Source: JAFGRU01 sp963665915 (GTDB lineage: Bacteria; Desulfobacterota; Desulfuromonadia; Desulfuromonadales; JAAYDE01). Taken from it: 64,000 bases of DNA. How positions within the stretch are numbered: the first letter of the stretch is position 1; every line of letters starts with the position of its first letter. Shown in pieces: positions 18,942 through 27,775 of this stretch. A program made the position numbers and the translations under genes. The stretch spans positions 1 through 64,000 of the forward strand of contig CAXXSG010000007.1 in NCBI GenBank assembly GCA_963665915.2. Direction: 5' to 3'. Below the pieces are notes generated by a model. The model searched no databases, had not been told where the DNA came from, and saw nothing but the letters and a program-made list of their open reading frames with translations.

Positions 18942-19455
18942 TTAAAGGATTGTCTGGGCAAAAATCAAAACCCGTTGTTTTTGCTGGAAAGCCAAAAAAT
19001 TGGTATGAGGTAAATCCTCCTTGCCGCTGGAGAAAAAATTTACAGAAAAATTTTGGACCCTGAGTGATTTTGTATCCTTTTTCAGGTATTACAAGGCTTT
19101 GACTTTGAACGCTAAAATATTAGACAAACGTAACCGGAAAGTCAAATTGAACTAATTGGTTTCACAGTTGTTGTCCAAAAGCTAATCCATTGAAATGCAG
19201 TGGAGATTTTATTTAGCTATTTTTTCTACTGAAACTTAGTTCGGACGCGAATTAAATTATGTGTTGGCTAAAGGTTGAATTTAAGTACTTTGATATTGAA
19301 AACTGGGGAAATATGATCTGCTCAACTCTTCGACGGCACAGCGGTTGCTGGATGAGCATTTTACCTGGCTGTCAAATAAGGACACTGATTTGGTCCATGA
19401 TGATTTTTTAGACATGGTTTAATCTTTTTATGGTCAAATAAAACAAGGGGAAAAA
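18942..19455. other. intergenic region between divergent ligase and GT2 genes
   Basis: AT-rich, with no complete gene. A short open stretch at about 19310-19421 (LLNSSTAQRLLDEHFTWLSNKD... then stop) could be the decayed end of a gene; there is a loose look of an asparagine-synthase tail, but not enough to name it. It must hold the promoters of the flanking divergent genes; I could not pick out convincing -35/-10 boxes. Confidence 0.4.
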
Positions 19456-20574
19456 ATGCTTGACGTGCTTTTTCTGGTTTGCCTGTTTTTTGTGGTTTAC
19501 CCCTATGTCATATACCCTTTGGTGGCAATAGGTTTGTCCAGGCTCATTGGGGGGGGATGGAAAAAAGAGGATATTTGGCAGGATGTTACCCTGCTTGTCT
19601 CCGTTTATAATGAAGAAGGGGTTATCCGGGAAAAAATCGAAAATGCTTTGGCGCTGGACTACCCTGAAGACCGTTATGAGATCGTTGTCGTTTCGGATGG
19701 GTCAACCGACAAGACAAACCAGATCGTTTCCTCCTATGATGATCCTCGTGTTGTCCTAAAGGTTTTTGAAAGGGCCGGCAAGACTTCATGCCTGAATCGT
19801 GTCGTGCCGGATGTTCGGGGAGAAATTGTAATATTGACAGATGCCAACTCTATGTTCCCACGTCAGGCATTGAAAAATATCGTCCGGAGTTTTGCCGATG
19901 AAAGGATCGGCCTGGTGACAGGATGGACTAAATATCGGAGAGGTGATACCGAAGAGACCCCAGGCCTTTATTCGCGTTTGGAAAAGATCACCAAACAGGC
20001 GGAAAGTTTTGTCTCTTCCTGCGTTGGGGCGGATGGTGCTATTTTTGCCATCCGGAAAGCGCTGTATCGTAGGCTTGAGGAAGTCGATATCAACGATTTC
20101 GTCATTCCCTTGAATGTAATTGGACAGAATCGTCGAGTAGTTCTCGACCCGGATGTTTATTGCCTGGAAGAACCTTCTGAGGGAACCGCAAAAGAATTCC
20201 GGCGACAGGTCAGGATTACCAACAGAACTTTGGGTGCGATTTGGAGGAATTCACAGTTTTTGAATCCCCTTGTTTTTCGTTCATTCGCTTTTTTTCTGAT
20301 TTCCCATAAAGTTCTTAAATTCATGGTCCCGTTTTTTTTCTGCGGAATGTTGTTTACCAGCCTTTTGCTTTCTTTGCAGGCAAGTTATTACCTATTGGTT
20401 GTTGCGGCCATAATGGCTTTTATTTTTATGGGAATTGCAGGACTGTTTAACCTGGGTAATTCGAGAATAATCAACCTATGTACGTTGTTTTTGCTGACGA
20501 ACGCGGCACAGATGATCGGCTGGTTTCGATTTATTACAGGCAGGGCTGATACTATGTGGACACCTCAGCGCTGA
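19456..20574 (+). CDS. glycosyltransferase family 2, processive-type with membrane helices
   Basis: Membrane GT2 of the hyaluronan/cellulose-synthase-like group. It has an N-terminal helix (residues 2-28), then the GT-A core with LLVSVYNEEGVI, VVVSDGSTDKT, VILTDANSMF (D-x-N in place of the usual D-x-D), GADGAIFAIRK and RRQVRITNRTLGAIW, equivalent to the Q/R-x-x-R-W region of processive enzymes. Three or four helices follow at the C-terminus. 372 aa. It probably extends or initiates the polysaccharide at the inner membrane. It stands alone, with repeat-bearing intergenic DNA downstream. Confidence 0.85.
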   Translation: MLDVLFLVCLFFVVYPYVIYPLVAIGLSRLIGGGWKKEDIWQDVTLLVSVYNEEGVIREKIENALALDYPEDRYEIVVVSDGSTDKTNQIVSSYDDPRVVLKVFERAGKTSCLNRVVPDVRGEIVILTDANSMFPRQALKNIVRSFADERIGLVTGWTKYRRGDTEETPGLYSRLEKITKQAESFVSSCVGADGAIFAIRKALYRRLEEVDINDFVIPLNVIGQNRRVVLDPDVYCLEEPSEGTAKEFRRQVRITNRTLGAIWRNSQFLNPLVFRSFAFFLISHKVLKFMVPFFFCGMLFTSLLLSLQASYYLLVVAAIMAFIFMGIAGLFNLGNSRIINLCTLFLLTNAAQMIGWFRFITGRADTMWTPQR

Positions 20575-20894
20575 AAGCTTTGGAACCTTGGGTTTAGCCA
20601 CGGGGACCCACACGGACAAGAGGCATTTTAACAGGGATAAAAGGGATGGATGGGATGGAAAATATTCGTCAATGGTCACTGGGTAATGGTCATTGGCGAA
20701 AAACTGTTTCTGGCCAATGGTCAGTAGTCAATCGTCAGTGTGTGTCAGTGGCAAAAATCAAGGATTCCAGGTGTTATCTCTTTTATCCCGTCCATCCCTG
20801 TCAGTCTGTTTAAAAGATTTTCTCTGTGGTCTCAGCGTACTTGGCGGTTGAAGCGGTTTTACCAGAGGATCAATCTGAAATATCGAGGTGAGAA
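20575..20894. repeat. intergenic inverted-repeat block
   Basis: Contains an AACAGGGATAAAAGGGATGG arm (around 20630-20655) and the complementary ATCCCGTCCATCCCTGTCAG arm (around 20785-20810), with short direct repeats of the type CAATGGTCA/TGGTCATTGG in the loop. The same sentence-like repeats recur at 23.5-25.4 kb. A TTG start and GAGGTGAG ribosome site of the next gene lie at the right end. Confidence 0.6.
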
Positions 20895-22295
20895 TTGAAA
20901 AAAAAAGTAGTGGTTATCGGGAGCGGATTGGCCGGTTCCTTGATATGCAATGAATTGGTCAAATACGCTGATGTGACTTTGCTTGAAGCCGGGGAAAAGG
21001 ATACGTTCCGATACCCTGAAGTTGACTTTGTCAAAAAAAAGCTTGCCGAAGTCACAACCTTTTGTATCGGCGGCGGTGGGACAACCAACCTTTGGCATAA
21101 CGGTCTGATTCCAATCAACAGTAAGGACATTCTTTCAGAAGAGTTTAATGAGGTTATGAAAGATGCCGATGGGTACATGGACCGGGCGGCATCTGTTCTT
21201 TTTTTTAAAAATAAAGAGTATTCAAATGAATATAAAAAGGCGGTTTCGGGGATCCGTTCAGTTTGTGAACAAATTGGTGTTTTCAACGATGGAGTTGATT
21301 GCCTGATTTATCCGAAAAAATATAAAAAATTGGGGGTGGACCCCCAGGTAAAAGGCTTTTATTCGGTCTCTGATATCGAGTTCGTTGCTGAAGAAAACAG
21401 AATAAGGACGGTAAATTTTTCAACAAACTCCAATCGTATTTCCATTGATCCGGATATTGTCATTATATCTGCTGGTGCTTTGGGAAGCCCGCATTTTGTC
21501 AGGAAAGCCATGTCTGCAGTGGGGCAGGACTCCGACCAGCCGGGAACCGGATTTATAGATCATCCCATGGGATTTGTTGGAAAAGTCAAAGTAAAAAAAG
21601 AGATTTCTGACGAATTCAAAAAACTCTGCCTGTTTGATAAAGGGGATTACGTATTTCGTACTGCCGTCAGGTTGACCAGCGATTGCGGAAAATATACCTG
21701 CGGGGCCTTTTTCAGGCCGGCCCTGACGATGGATAATGATCTTTCCATTTACAAGTTCAAGTCCTCTCTGGGAGCCAGTAACGGCATGGAAAGGTACAAG
21801 AATGCCCTTTCCTTAAAAATGTTTCATCCGGATATAATTGCTGAAGTTTTCTCGCATTTTTTCGGGTTTAACTTGCCAAGCAGAACTTATAATATTCTTT
21901 TCATTGGAGAGCAGAAAAGAGGGAATAACCGCATCTATTATGACGGAAAACGCCTGAAGGTTGATTGGAGCGTAACGGAAGAAGAACTTTCAATTTATAA
22001 CGCTTTGTTGAAAAAACTATGTGGCATGCTGGCCGATATTTCAGATGAGTTGAATATAAAAACGGATTTAACAGAGGAATGGTTATGGTCTGCTGCACAT
22101 CATTCCGGCACGATATCCTTGGGAAGTTCCCCTGAAAACCTTGTCGATTTCGATCTGAAGCTGCATTCTTGTGACAATGTATTTGTCTGTGATGGCTCCG
22201 TAATCCAGGAACATTCCTATGCCAATACAGGGCTGGCTATTGGACAATTGGCTATTAGATTGGCAGATAAAATTTCAAAAATGACTTCAATTTAG
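20895..22295 (+). CDS. GMC-family FAD-dependent oxidoreductase
   Basis: Flavoprotein of the glucose-methanol-choline oxidoreductase type. The N-terminal FAD loop is VVVIGSGLAGSLICNEL with LLEAGEKD; TFCIGGGGTTNLWHNGLIPI is the second FAD contact; VIISAGALGSPHFVRKA is the GMC signature. The C-terminal HHSGTISLGS...VFVCDGSVIQEHSYANTGLAIGQLAIRLAD carries the catalytic histidine region. 466 aa, a little short for the family. It begins with TTG after a GAGGTGAG ribosome site. It probably oxidises a sugar or alcohol group in polysaccharide synthesis; the substrate is unknown. A decayed copy of its N-terminus is present at 13462. The wecB frame overlaps its stop codon. Confidence 0.85.
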   Translation: MKKKVVVIGSGLAGSLICNELVKYADVTLLEAGEKDTFRYPEVDFVKKKLAEVTTFCIGGGGTTNLWHNGLIPINSKDILSEEFNEVMKDADGYMDRAASVLFFKNKEYSNEYKKAVSGIRSVCEQIGVFNDGVDCLIYPKKYKKLGVDPQVKGFYSVSDIEFVAEENRIRTVNFSTNSNRISIDPDIVIISAGALGSPHFVRKAMSAVGQDSDQPGTGFIDHPMGFVGKVKVKKEISDEFKKLCLFDKGDYVFRTAVRLTSDCGKYTCGAFFRPALTMDNDLSIYKFKSSLGASNGMERYKNALSLKMFHPDIIAEVFSHFFGFNLPSRTYNILFIGEQKRGNNRIYYDGKRLKVDWSVTEEELSIYNALLKKLCGMLADISDELNIKTDLTEEWLWSAAHHSGTISLGSSPENLVDFDLKLHSCDNVFVCDGSVIQEHSYANTGLAIGQLAIRLADKISKMTSI

Positions 22296-22366
22296 TGCTC
22301 CCCATTGTAAATGGTAAAAATATTACATTAGGGCAACATATAAAAAGTTTATTCCCAGGAGGCAAA

Positions 22367-23479
22367 TTGAAAATAATAAATATAGTGGGTGCTCGTCCTA
22401 ATTTTATGAAAATGGCCCCTATTATTGAAGCCATGAATAAATACCCTGGTGATCTTCATCATCTTCTTGTTCATACTGGTCAGCACTATGATGAGAGGAT
22501 GAGCAAGGCTTTTTTTGATGATTTAGGTATGCCCAAGCCGGATATCGATTTAGAGGTTGGGTCTGGGTCCCATGCTGAGCAAACGGCTCGGATCATGGTG
22601 GAATTTGAACAAGTATGCCTTCAGGAAAAACCTGACTTGGTTATCGTTGTGGGGGATGTGAATTCCACAATGGCTTGTACTATTACGGCGAAAAAGATGG
22701 GGATTAAAGTAGCTCATGTGGAGGCCGGGTTGCGTTCCAGGGATATGTCTATGCCCGAAGAGATCAACCGGTTATGCACCGATGTCCTTTGCGATTATCT
22801 GTTCACTACCGATCATCGGGCCGACGAGAATCTATTGAGCGAAGGTATTCCAAAAGAAAAAATATTCTTTGTTGGTAACGTAATGATCGATACACTCCTC
22901 AAACACAAGGCCATGGCCGGCCAATTGAATCTTGTTTCTCAATGGGGTTTGAAGCCGGGTGAGTATGCCACCCTGACCATGCATCGCCCATCCAATGTCG
23001 ATGACAAAGCCATCTTGGAGGGAATTCTTCAGGCTCTCAGGGAAATTTCACGTGAGATTCCGATTGTTTTTCCGATTCATCCTCGCACGAAGAAAATGGC
23101 CGATCAGTTTGGCTTATCGCATTTTTTCAATAGAGATGAAAAGGTTGAGGGTATTTGGATTACTGAACCTCTCGGTTACCTGGAGTTCCTGCACCTAAAT
23201 ATGAACGCAAAAATGGTCCTGACCGATAGCGGTGGCCTTCAGGAGGAAACAACGGTTCTGGGGATTCCCTGCATTACCATGAGGCACAATACTGAACGGC
23301 CGATTACTTGTGAGATTGGCACCAATGTCATTGTTGGGAATGATCCTGATAAGATTCTTGGTGCGTCTCGAGAAGTATTGAATGGAGAATGGAAAAAAGG
23401 GGGAGTACCTGAAAAGTGGGATGGGAAAGCTGCTGAAAGGATTGTGGAAGTTTTGGTAAGCAAAATTTCAGTGAGTTAA
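22367..23479 (+). CDS. wecB: UDP-N-acetylglucosamine 2-epimerase (non-hydrolysing)
   Basis: Interconverts UDP-GlcNAc and UDP-ManNAc in the cytoplasm, supplying ManNAc-type residues for the surface polysaccharide. Family motifs: GARPNFMKMAPI at the N-terminus, HTGQHYDERMS, VVGDVNSTMACTI, KVAHVEAGLRS, PEEINR, LTMHRPSNVD, IHPRTKK, LTDSGGLQEE and MRHNTERPIT. I place the start at TTG 22367, four bases after a perfect AGGAGG; an in-frame GTG at 22295 would add 24 residues without family resemblance. About 370 aa, standard length. Normally wecB works with a UDP-ManNAc dehydrogenase (WecC); the Ugd-type enzyme at 31710 is more like UDP-glucose dehydrogenase. Confidence 0.93.
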   Translation: MKIINIVGARPNFMKMAPIIEAMNKYPGDLHHLLVHTGQHYDERMSKAFFDDLGMPKPDIDLEVGSGSHAEQTARIMVEFEQVCLQEKPDLVIVVGDVNSTMACTITAKKMGIKVAHVEAGLRSRDMSMPEEINRLCTDVLCDYLFTTDHRADENLLSEGIPKEKIFFVGNVMIDTLLKHKAMAGQLNLVSQWGLKPGEYATLTMHRPSNVDDKAILEGILQALREISREIPIVFPIHPRTKKMADQFGLSHFFNRDEKVEGIWITEPLGYLEFLHLNMNAKMVLTDSGGLQEETTVLGIPCITMRHNTERPITCEIGTNVIVGNDPDKILGASREVLNGEWKKGGVPEKWDGKAAERIVEVLVSKISVS

Positions 23480-24078
23480 CAATAAATATTTTAATTTGTG
23501 GGTAGATATTGAATTTAGGGCACGGACTCACACGGACAAAAACCGGTTTCACGCAAAGCCGCGAAGAACTTAAAGAGAGGCAAAAACAGTATTTACAGGG
23601 ATGAAGGGGATGGATGGGATAAGGTTCTTTGGTTAAAACCAAAAAAAGGGTTTTAAGGATTGTCCCCTTTATCTTGGTTATCTCTGTTAGTCAAATTTTG
23701 ATTTTTAAAGGTTTTCTCAGCGTTTTCCGCGTGCTCTGCGGTAAAACTTGTCTCACGCAAAGGCGCCAAGGACGCGAAGAGAGGCAAAGGCTTTATTAAC
23801 AGGGATGAAGGGGATGGATGGGATAAGGCTTATGAAATCAAACACCAGACTTCTTGGTTTTAAACACTTTAACCTGAAGGTTTTCTCAGCGTTCTCCGCG
23901 TGCTCTGCGGTAAAATTTGTCTCACGCAAAGCCGCCAAGGCCGCAAAGAGAGGCACAGGCATTATTAACAGGGATGAATGGGATGGAGAATAATTGTCAT
24001 TGGTCAATTGTCTTTGGTTATTGGTAAAAATCAGCGGGTATCATTGAAGATCAGCGACTGAAGGGGAGTTGTTTAAAA
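23480..24078. repeat. intergenic repeat block left of the HEPN/MNT pair
   Basis: Composed of recurring modules: TCACGCAAAG(C/G)CGC...GCAAAGAGAGG, then ATTAACAGGGATGAAxGGGATGG, then arms such as GGTTTTCTCAGCGTT...GTGCTCTGCGGTAAAA that pair with the first module. The stretch 23611-23760 recurs at 24931-25080 with only six mismatches in 150 bases. No coding potential is credible; the open frames here are products of the repeat. Confidence 0.8.
23611..23760 (+). repeat. direct repeat, left copy (flanks HEPN/MNT module)
   Basis: 150 bases matching 24931-25080 in the same orientation; bases 23641-23720 are identical. It lies 319 bases before the HEPN gene. Confidence 0.9.
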
Positions 24079-24507
24079 ATGAATCTTGATTTTTCTCCAC
24101 TGGAGAATGCCATCAGACAGATGGAAAAGAGCTTGGAATATGCGAACTCTTCTCAGGCGCAAACGGATTCTGGATTGTTTGAACAATTTCGCAATTCGGT
24201 TATTCAGTGTTTTGAATTTACCTATGAACTGAGCCATAAGATGCTCAAACGGTTTTTGAAGGAAACGTCTGCCAGTCCCGAAGATATTGCGTCTAGCGCA
24301 TTTGCTGATCTGATTCGCACCGGAAACGAGCAAGGGTTGTTGCGCTCCGATTGGTCACGTTGGAAAGTCTATCGTCAAGCTCGGACTGACAGCAGTCACA
24401 CTTATGATGAAGAAAAGGCGATGGCGGTATATGAAATTGCTTCTGAATTTCTGGATGAAGCTGAATATTTATTTCAGAAGTTGATGTCCCGATCAGGTAA
24501 AGCATGA
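24079..24507 (+). CDS. HEPN-type toxin / HI0074-family nucleotidyltransferase substrate-binding protein
   Basis: 142-residue all-alpha protein of the HI0074/HepT group, partner of the minimal nucleotidyltransferase encoded next. It carries the HEPN catalytic-type motif R-x4-H-x-Y in RTDSSHTYDEEKA (about residues 111-118), usually associated with RNA cleavage in HepT toxins; the TSHTYDE-like wording is typical of HI0074 proteins. Aromatic and charged helices (FEYTYELSHKMLKRFL) fit the four-helix bundle. It overlaps the downstream gene by 4 bases (ATGA), the standard toxin-antitoxin arrangement. In the MntA-HepT systems the partner AMPylates the HEPN tyrosine to silence it; that this pair works likewise is inference. 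Long direct repeats flank the pair. Confidence 0.87.
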   Translation: MNLDFSPLENAIRQMEKSLEYANSSQAQTDSGLFEQFRNSVIQCFEFTYELSHKMLKRFLKETSASPEDIASSAFADLIRTGNEQGLLRSDWSRWKVYRQARTDSSHTYDEEKAMAVYEIASEFLDEAEYLFQKLMSRSGKA

Positions 24508-24836
24508 CAGGGGTGGGGAAGGAAATTCCGATAAAGCTCACTTCGGAAGAGCTGCAGGAGGTTAGACGAATTCTAAAAACGCAGGTTCCTGAATATGAGG
24601 TCTGGGCGTTTGGTTCGCGGCTCCGCAGCGATGCTCGGAAATATTCCGATCTGGATATTGCAATCATAACAAACGAGCCTCTTTCCCTATCAACAATGGC
24701 GGATTTGGTTGAAGCTTTTGATGAATCCGATCTGGTTTTTAAGGTAGATGTGGTTGATTGGTCAACCACGAGCGAATCTTTCCGTAATATTATTAAGACT
24801 GAAAAAGTTGTGCTGCAAAAAGGCAGGTTTATTTAG
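24504..24836 (+). CDS. minimal nucleotidyltransferase, MntA-like antitoxin
   Basis: 110-residue MNT-family protein of the polymerase-beta superfamily. It has the signature G-S-R-x(n)-D-x-D in FGSRLRSDARKYSDLDIAI (about residues 36-55) and a third acidic residue in KVDVVDW. It likely modifies and neutralises the HEPN protein encoded immediately upstream, by transferring AMP. The 4-base overlap supports coexpression. Such pairs are common in slow-growing environmental bacteria and are often mobile; the repeated sequence either side suggests that here too. Confidence 0.88.
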   Translation: MTGVGKEIPIKLTSEELQEVRRILKTQVPEYEVWAFGSRLRSDARKYSDLDIAIITNEPLSLSTMADLVEAFDESDLVFKVDVVDWSTTSESFRNIIKTEKVVLQKGRFI

Positions 24837-24930
24837 GGCTGAAGGTGAAAGGCCGGGCAAAATCGGTCTCACGCAAAGACGACAAGGACGCGAAGAGAGG
24901 CAAAGGCATTATTAACAGGGATGAATGGGA

Positions 24931-25080
24931 TGGATGGGATAAGGATCTTTGGTTAAAACCAAAAAAAGGGTTTTAAGGATTGTCCCCTTTATCTTGGTTA
25001 TCTCTGTTAGTCAAATTTTGATTTTTAAAGGTTTTCTCAGCGTTCTTCGTGTGCTCTGCGGTAAAATCTGTCTCACGCAA
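24931..25080 (+). repeat. direct repeat, right copy (flanks HEPN/MNT module)
   Basis: Same orientation as 23611-23760, offset of exactly 1320 bases, six mismatches. Recombination between the copies would delete or amplify the toxin-antitoxin pair. Confidence 0.9.
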
Positions 25081-25429
25081 AGCCGCGAAGGACGCAAAGA
25101 GAGGTACAGGCATTATTAACAGGGATGGACGGGATATGGTTTTTTTAACCAAGAACCAGGATTTTAAGGTCTATCCCATTTATCCCATGCATCCCTGATA
25201 ATTTGGTTTTGATTTTGAATAGAAACCGTCATTGGCTTGATGCCCTTGACCTGAAGGTTTTCTCAGCGTTCTTCGTGTGCTCTGCGGTAAAATCTGTCTC
25301 ACGCAAAGCCGCGAAGGACGCAAAGAGAGGTACAGGCATTATTAACAGGGATGGACGGGATATGGTTTTTTTAACCAAGAACCAGGGTTTTAAGGTCTAT
25401 CCCATTTATCCCATGCATCCCTGATAATT
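25028..25429 (+). repeat. tandem direct repeat, 226-base period
   Basis: Bases 25028-25203 recur at 25254-25429 with a single mismatch (A/G near 25161/25387); the 50 bases between differ. The near-identity implies a recent event. Confidence 0.88.
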
Positions 25430-25466
25430 GACTTTTAAACAGAAAGACTCTGCTTTAGGAGATTTT

Positions 25467-26900
25467 ATGCTTTTACCTGTCATTCTTTCCGGCGGTTCCG
25501 GTACCCGCCTTTGGCCGCTCTCTCGGGAGCAGTATCCAAAACAGCTTTTGCCTTTGCTTGACGACAAGACCCTGCTTCAAAATACCGTGCTGCGATTGCA
25601 AAGCGTCAGGGATGTCGGTTCTTCCCTGGTGGTCTGCAACAACAGCCATCGTTTTATCGTCGCTGAACAGTTGCGGCAAATAAATCAGGAGCCTTCAGGA
25701 ATCATTTTGGAGCCGGTCGGCCGGAATACCGCACCAGCGGTGGCGGTAGCAGCTTTACACGCTACTCGAAATGGGGAGGATCCAATCCTGGCGATCATGC
25801 CGTCGGATCATGTGATTCGGGACGTGACTGCTTTTAACGGGGCAATGGAGACTGGAGTACAACTAGCGCAAAAAGGATTTCTGGTGACTTTTGGAATTGT
25901 TCCTGATCGGCCGGAAACGGGGTATGGCTATATAAAGAGACATGCTGAAATGTTGGAGGAAACAGGAGGAAGCGACCTGCCTTGCGCTTATCCTGTTGAG
26001 AAGTTTGTGGAAAAACCGGATCAATCCACCGCTCAGGGTTTTCTGGAATCCGGTCACTATACCTGGAATAGCGGGATGTTCCTGTTCAAGTCGTCTGTCA
26101 TACTTCGTGAAATGGAGTCTCATTGTCCGGACATTTTAGAGTCGTGCCGACAAGCGGTGCTGGGAACCCATGTGGATCTCGATTTTACCCGCTTGGATGA
26201 GAAGGCTTTCTCTGGCTGTCGGTCGGAGTCGATTGATTATGCTGTTATGGAAAAAACCGACAGGGCTGTAGTGATCCCGCTGGATGCGGGTTGGAGCGAT
26301 GTTGGCTCATGGCATGCCCTATGGCAGTTGGGTTTACCCGATGGGGACGGAAATGTTTTAAGAGGAGATGCCATTGTCCATGATTGCCAGGATACCCTCG
26401 TTCACTCAAGCGGTCGGTTAGTGGCTGCTGTCGGGGTGAAAAACCTGGTGGTGGTGGAAACTCCGGATGCGGTGCTGGTAGCAGATCGTGATCAGGCACA
26501 GCGGGTCAAGGAAATAGCGGAGCAGCTCAAAACCCAAAAAAGGCCTGAATACTATGGCCACGTCAAGGTCCATCGTCCTTGGGGAAGTTATCAGACCGTT
26601 GATATAGAGGATCGTTTCCAGGTTAAACGGATTTCCGTCAAGCCCGGCGCTGTTCTTTCTTTGCAGAAGCATCATCATCGAGCGGAGCATTGGGTTGTGG
26701 TCAAGGGAACCGCCAAGGTGACCCGCGGCGACGAAATCATCATGCTGACGGAAAATCAGAGCACATACATTCCCCTGGGGACGAAGCACCGATTGGAAAA
26801 TCCCGGGATCATCCCTCTTGAGCTTATTGAAGTCCAATCGGGAAGCTATCTGGGGGAAGATGACATCGTGAGGTTTGAGGATCACTACGGGAGAACATGA
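25467..26900 (+). CDS. manC: mannose-1-phosphate guanylyltransferase / mannose-6-phosphate isomerase (bifunctional)
   Basis: Type II bifunctional enzyme providing GDP-mannose. N-terminal nucleotidyltransferase: LPVILSGGSGTRLWPLSREQYPKQ, then EPVGRNTAPAVAVAAL, IMPSDHVI, ETGYGYI, VEKFVEKPD and WNSGMFLF. The C-terminal cupin phosphomannose isomerase domain starts near residue 355, with RPWGSYQTVD, FQVKRISVKPGAVLSLQKHHHRAEHWVVV metal ligands, and NQSTYIPLGTKHRLENPG. The start at ATG 25467 follows a TAGGAGA ribosome site; an in-frame TTG at 25428 lies in repeat DNA. 477 aa, as expected. It works with the phosphomannomutase at 28137. Confidence 0.95.
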   Translation: MLLPVILSGGSGTRLWPLSREQYPKQLLPLLDDKTLLQNTVLRLQSVRDVGSSLVVCNNSHRFIVAEQLRQINQEPSGIILEPVGRNTAPAVAVAALHATRNGEDPILAIMPSDHVIRDVTAFNGAMETGVQLAQKGFLVTFGIVPDRPETGYGYIKRHAEMLEETGGSDLPCAYPVEKFVEKPDQSTAQGFLESGHYTWNSGMFLFKSSVILREMESHCPDILESCRQAVLGTHVDLDFTRLDEKAFSGCRSESIDYAVMEKTDRAVVIPLDAGWSDVGSWHALWQLGLPDGDGNVLRGDAIVHDCQDTLVHSSGRLVAAVGVKNLVVVETPDAVLVADRDQAQRVKEIAEQLKTQKRPEYYGHVKVHRPWGSYQTVDIEDRFQVKRISVKPGAVLSLQKHHHRAEHWVVVKGTAKVTRGDEIIMLTENQSTYIPLGTKHRLENPGIIPLELIEVQSGSYLGEDDIVRFEDHYGRT

Positions 26901-27140
26901 ATTACCGCCGAGAACGCAGAGAAAAAACTGAGATCTGGGCTTGGGTAAGGTCAAGATTTAACCGCCGAGAACGCGGAGAATGAACTGAGATATGGGCTTG
27001 GGTAAGGTCAAGATTTAACCGCAAAGGACGCGAAGAACGCGGAGGAAAAACTGAGATATGGGATTGAGTAAGGTCAAGATTTAACCGCCGAGAACGCGAA
27101 GAGCGCAGAGAAAAACTGAGATCTGGACTTGGGTTAAGAG
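26901..27140 (+). repeat. tandem array of four ~57-66-base repeats
   Basis: Four successive units begin AACCGCCGAGAACGC (or AACCGCAAAGGACGC) and end GGGCTTGGGTAAGGTCAAGA, at about 26901, 26958, 27015 and 27081. Units are direct, differ by small substitutions, and the third has a 9-base insertion. No unique spacers, so not CRISPR. They follow the manC stop directly. Confidence 0.88.
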
Positions 27141-27403
27141 AAAAGTTCATGATTCTTCGGGGCGTAAGGTTAGAAATCAGAGGATTAAGATTTTGGTGTT
27201 CTCTGCGATCTCAGCGGTGAAGATAGGATTTAACCGCCGAGAACGCGAAGAACGCAGAGAAAAAATCACGAATGGCTTTGGGTAAAAAGCTTATGATTTT
27301 CGGGAATGTAAGTTTTCAATCAAGGTATTACTTGTTGGTTGCTTTGCGTTCTCTGCGAACTCAGCGGTAAAAATATGATTAAAACGCCAAGGGAGTTGAG
27401 GTA
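27141..27403. repeat. inverted-repeat DNA upstream of the GxxExxY gene
   Basis: A forward arm AACCGCCGAGAACGCGAAGA (from 27233) faces a complementary arm TTGCGTTCTCTGCGAACTCA (around 27347), followed by GCGGTAAAAA. A second arm GTTCTCTGCGATCTCAGCGG lies near 27199-27218. Same family as the array before it. Confidence 0.7.
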
Positions 27404-27775
27404 ATGAATCAGCTTTCCGAAAATGTCATTGGTGCCGCTATTAAAGTTCACCGTGAACTAGGACCCGGTTTGCTTGAATCAGCTTATGAAGTATGCCTTG
27501 CGCATGAACTGCGAGAATCCGGCTTAAAACTTGAGACCCAAAAGCCGCTTCCAGTGGTTTATCATGGAGTAAAGATGGATTGTGGCTATCGGCTGGATCT
27601 GGTGGTCGAAGACAAAATCATTGTTGAACTGAAAGCAGTCGAAAAACTTCAGCCCATTCACGATGCTCAGCTTTTGTCATATCTTAGACTTTCAGGAATC
27701 TCACTTGGGTTGCTGATAAATTTCCATAATCGATTGTTGAAAGACGGTATCAAGAGGCTGGTCCATAAATTTTAG
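27404..27775 (+). CDS. GxxExxY family protein (PDDEXK-like nuclease fold)
   Basis: 123-residue protein with the defining GPGLLESAYEVCL motif near residue 22 and a PD-(D/E)xK-like core: LDLVVEDKIIVELKAVEKL gives the D...E-x-K pair around residues 67-85. Members are widespread, short and of unproven function; the fold suggests nucleic-acid cleavage or binding. The gene is embedded in copies of the CCGCxxAGxACGC repeats on both sides, an association I also recall from other environmental genomes, which invites the idea that protein and repeat form a mobile or maintenance unit. No partner gene is adjacent. Confidence 0.88.
   Translation: MNQLSENVIGAAIKVHRELGPGLLESAYEVCLAHELRESGLKLETQKPLPVVYHGVKMDCGYRLDLVVEDKIIVELKAVEKLQPIHDAQLLSYLRLSGISLGLLINFHNRLLKDGIKRLVHKF

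Larger units (their letters stand above)
24837..25466. repeat. intergenic repeat block right of the HEPN/MNT pair
   Basis: Contains the right copy of the 150-base direct repeat (24931-25080) and a tandem duplication of 176 bases with a 226-base period (25028-25203 and 25254-25429, one mismatch). Each module has an outer inverted pair (ACGCAAAGCCGCGAAGGACG versus CTCAGCGTTCTTCGTGTGC) and an inner one (CAGGGATGGACGGGATA versus TATCCCATGCATCCCTG), so large nested hairpins are possible. The right end supplies the leader of manC. Confidence 0.82.

Noticed and set aside
19310..19421. Remnant of an asparagine synthase C-terminus
   Set aside because: The LLDEH stretch is suggestive but too short and lacks the tryptophan-rich tail; left unnamed.
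23755..25320. GEMM-like ACGCAAAGC strings in the intergenic repeats
   Set aside because: They match the short conserved string only; no GNRA hairpin or second stem is present, and they are part of the CGCAAAG repeat family.
26901..27140. CRISPR array
   Set aside because: Whole units, not short repeats with unique spacers, are repeated; no cas genes nearby.
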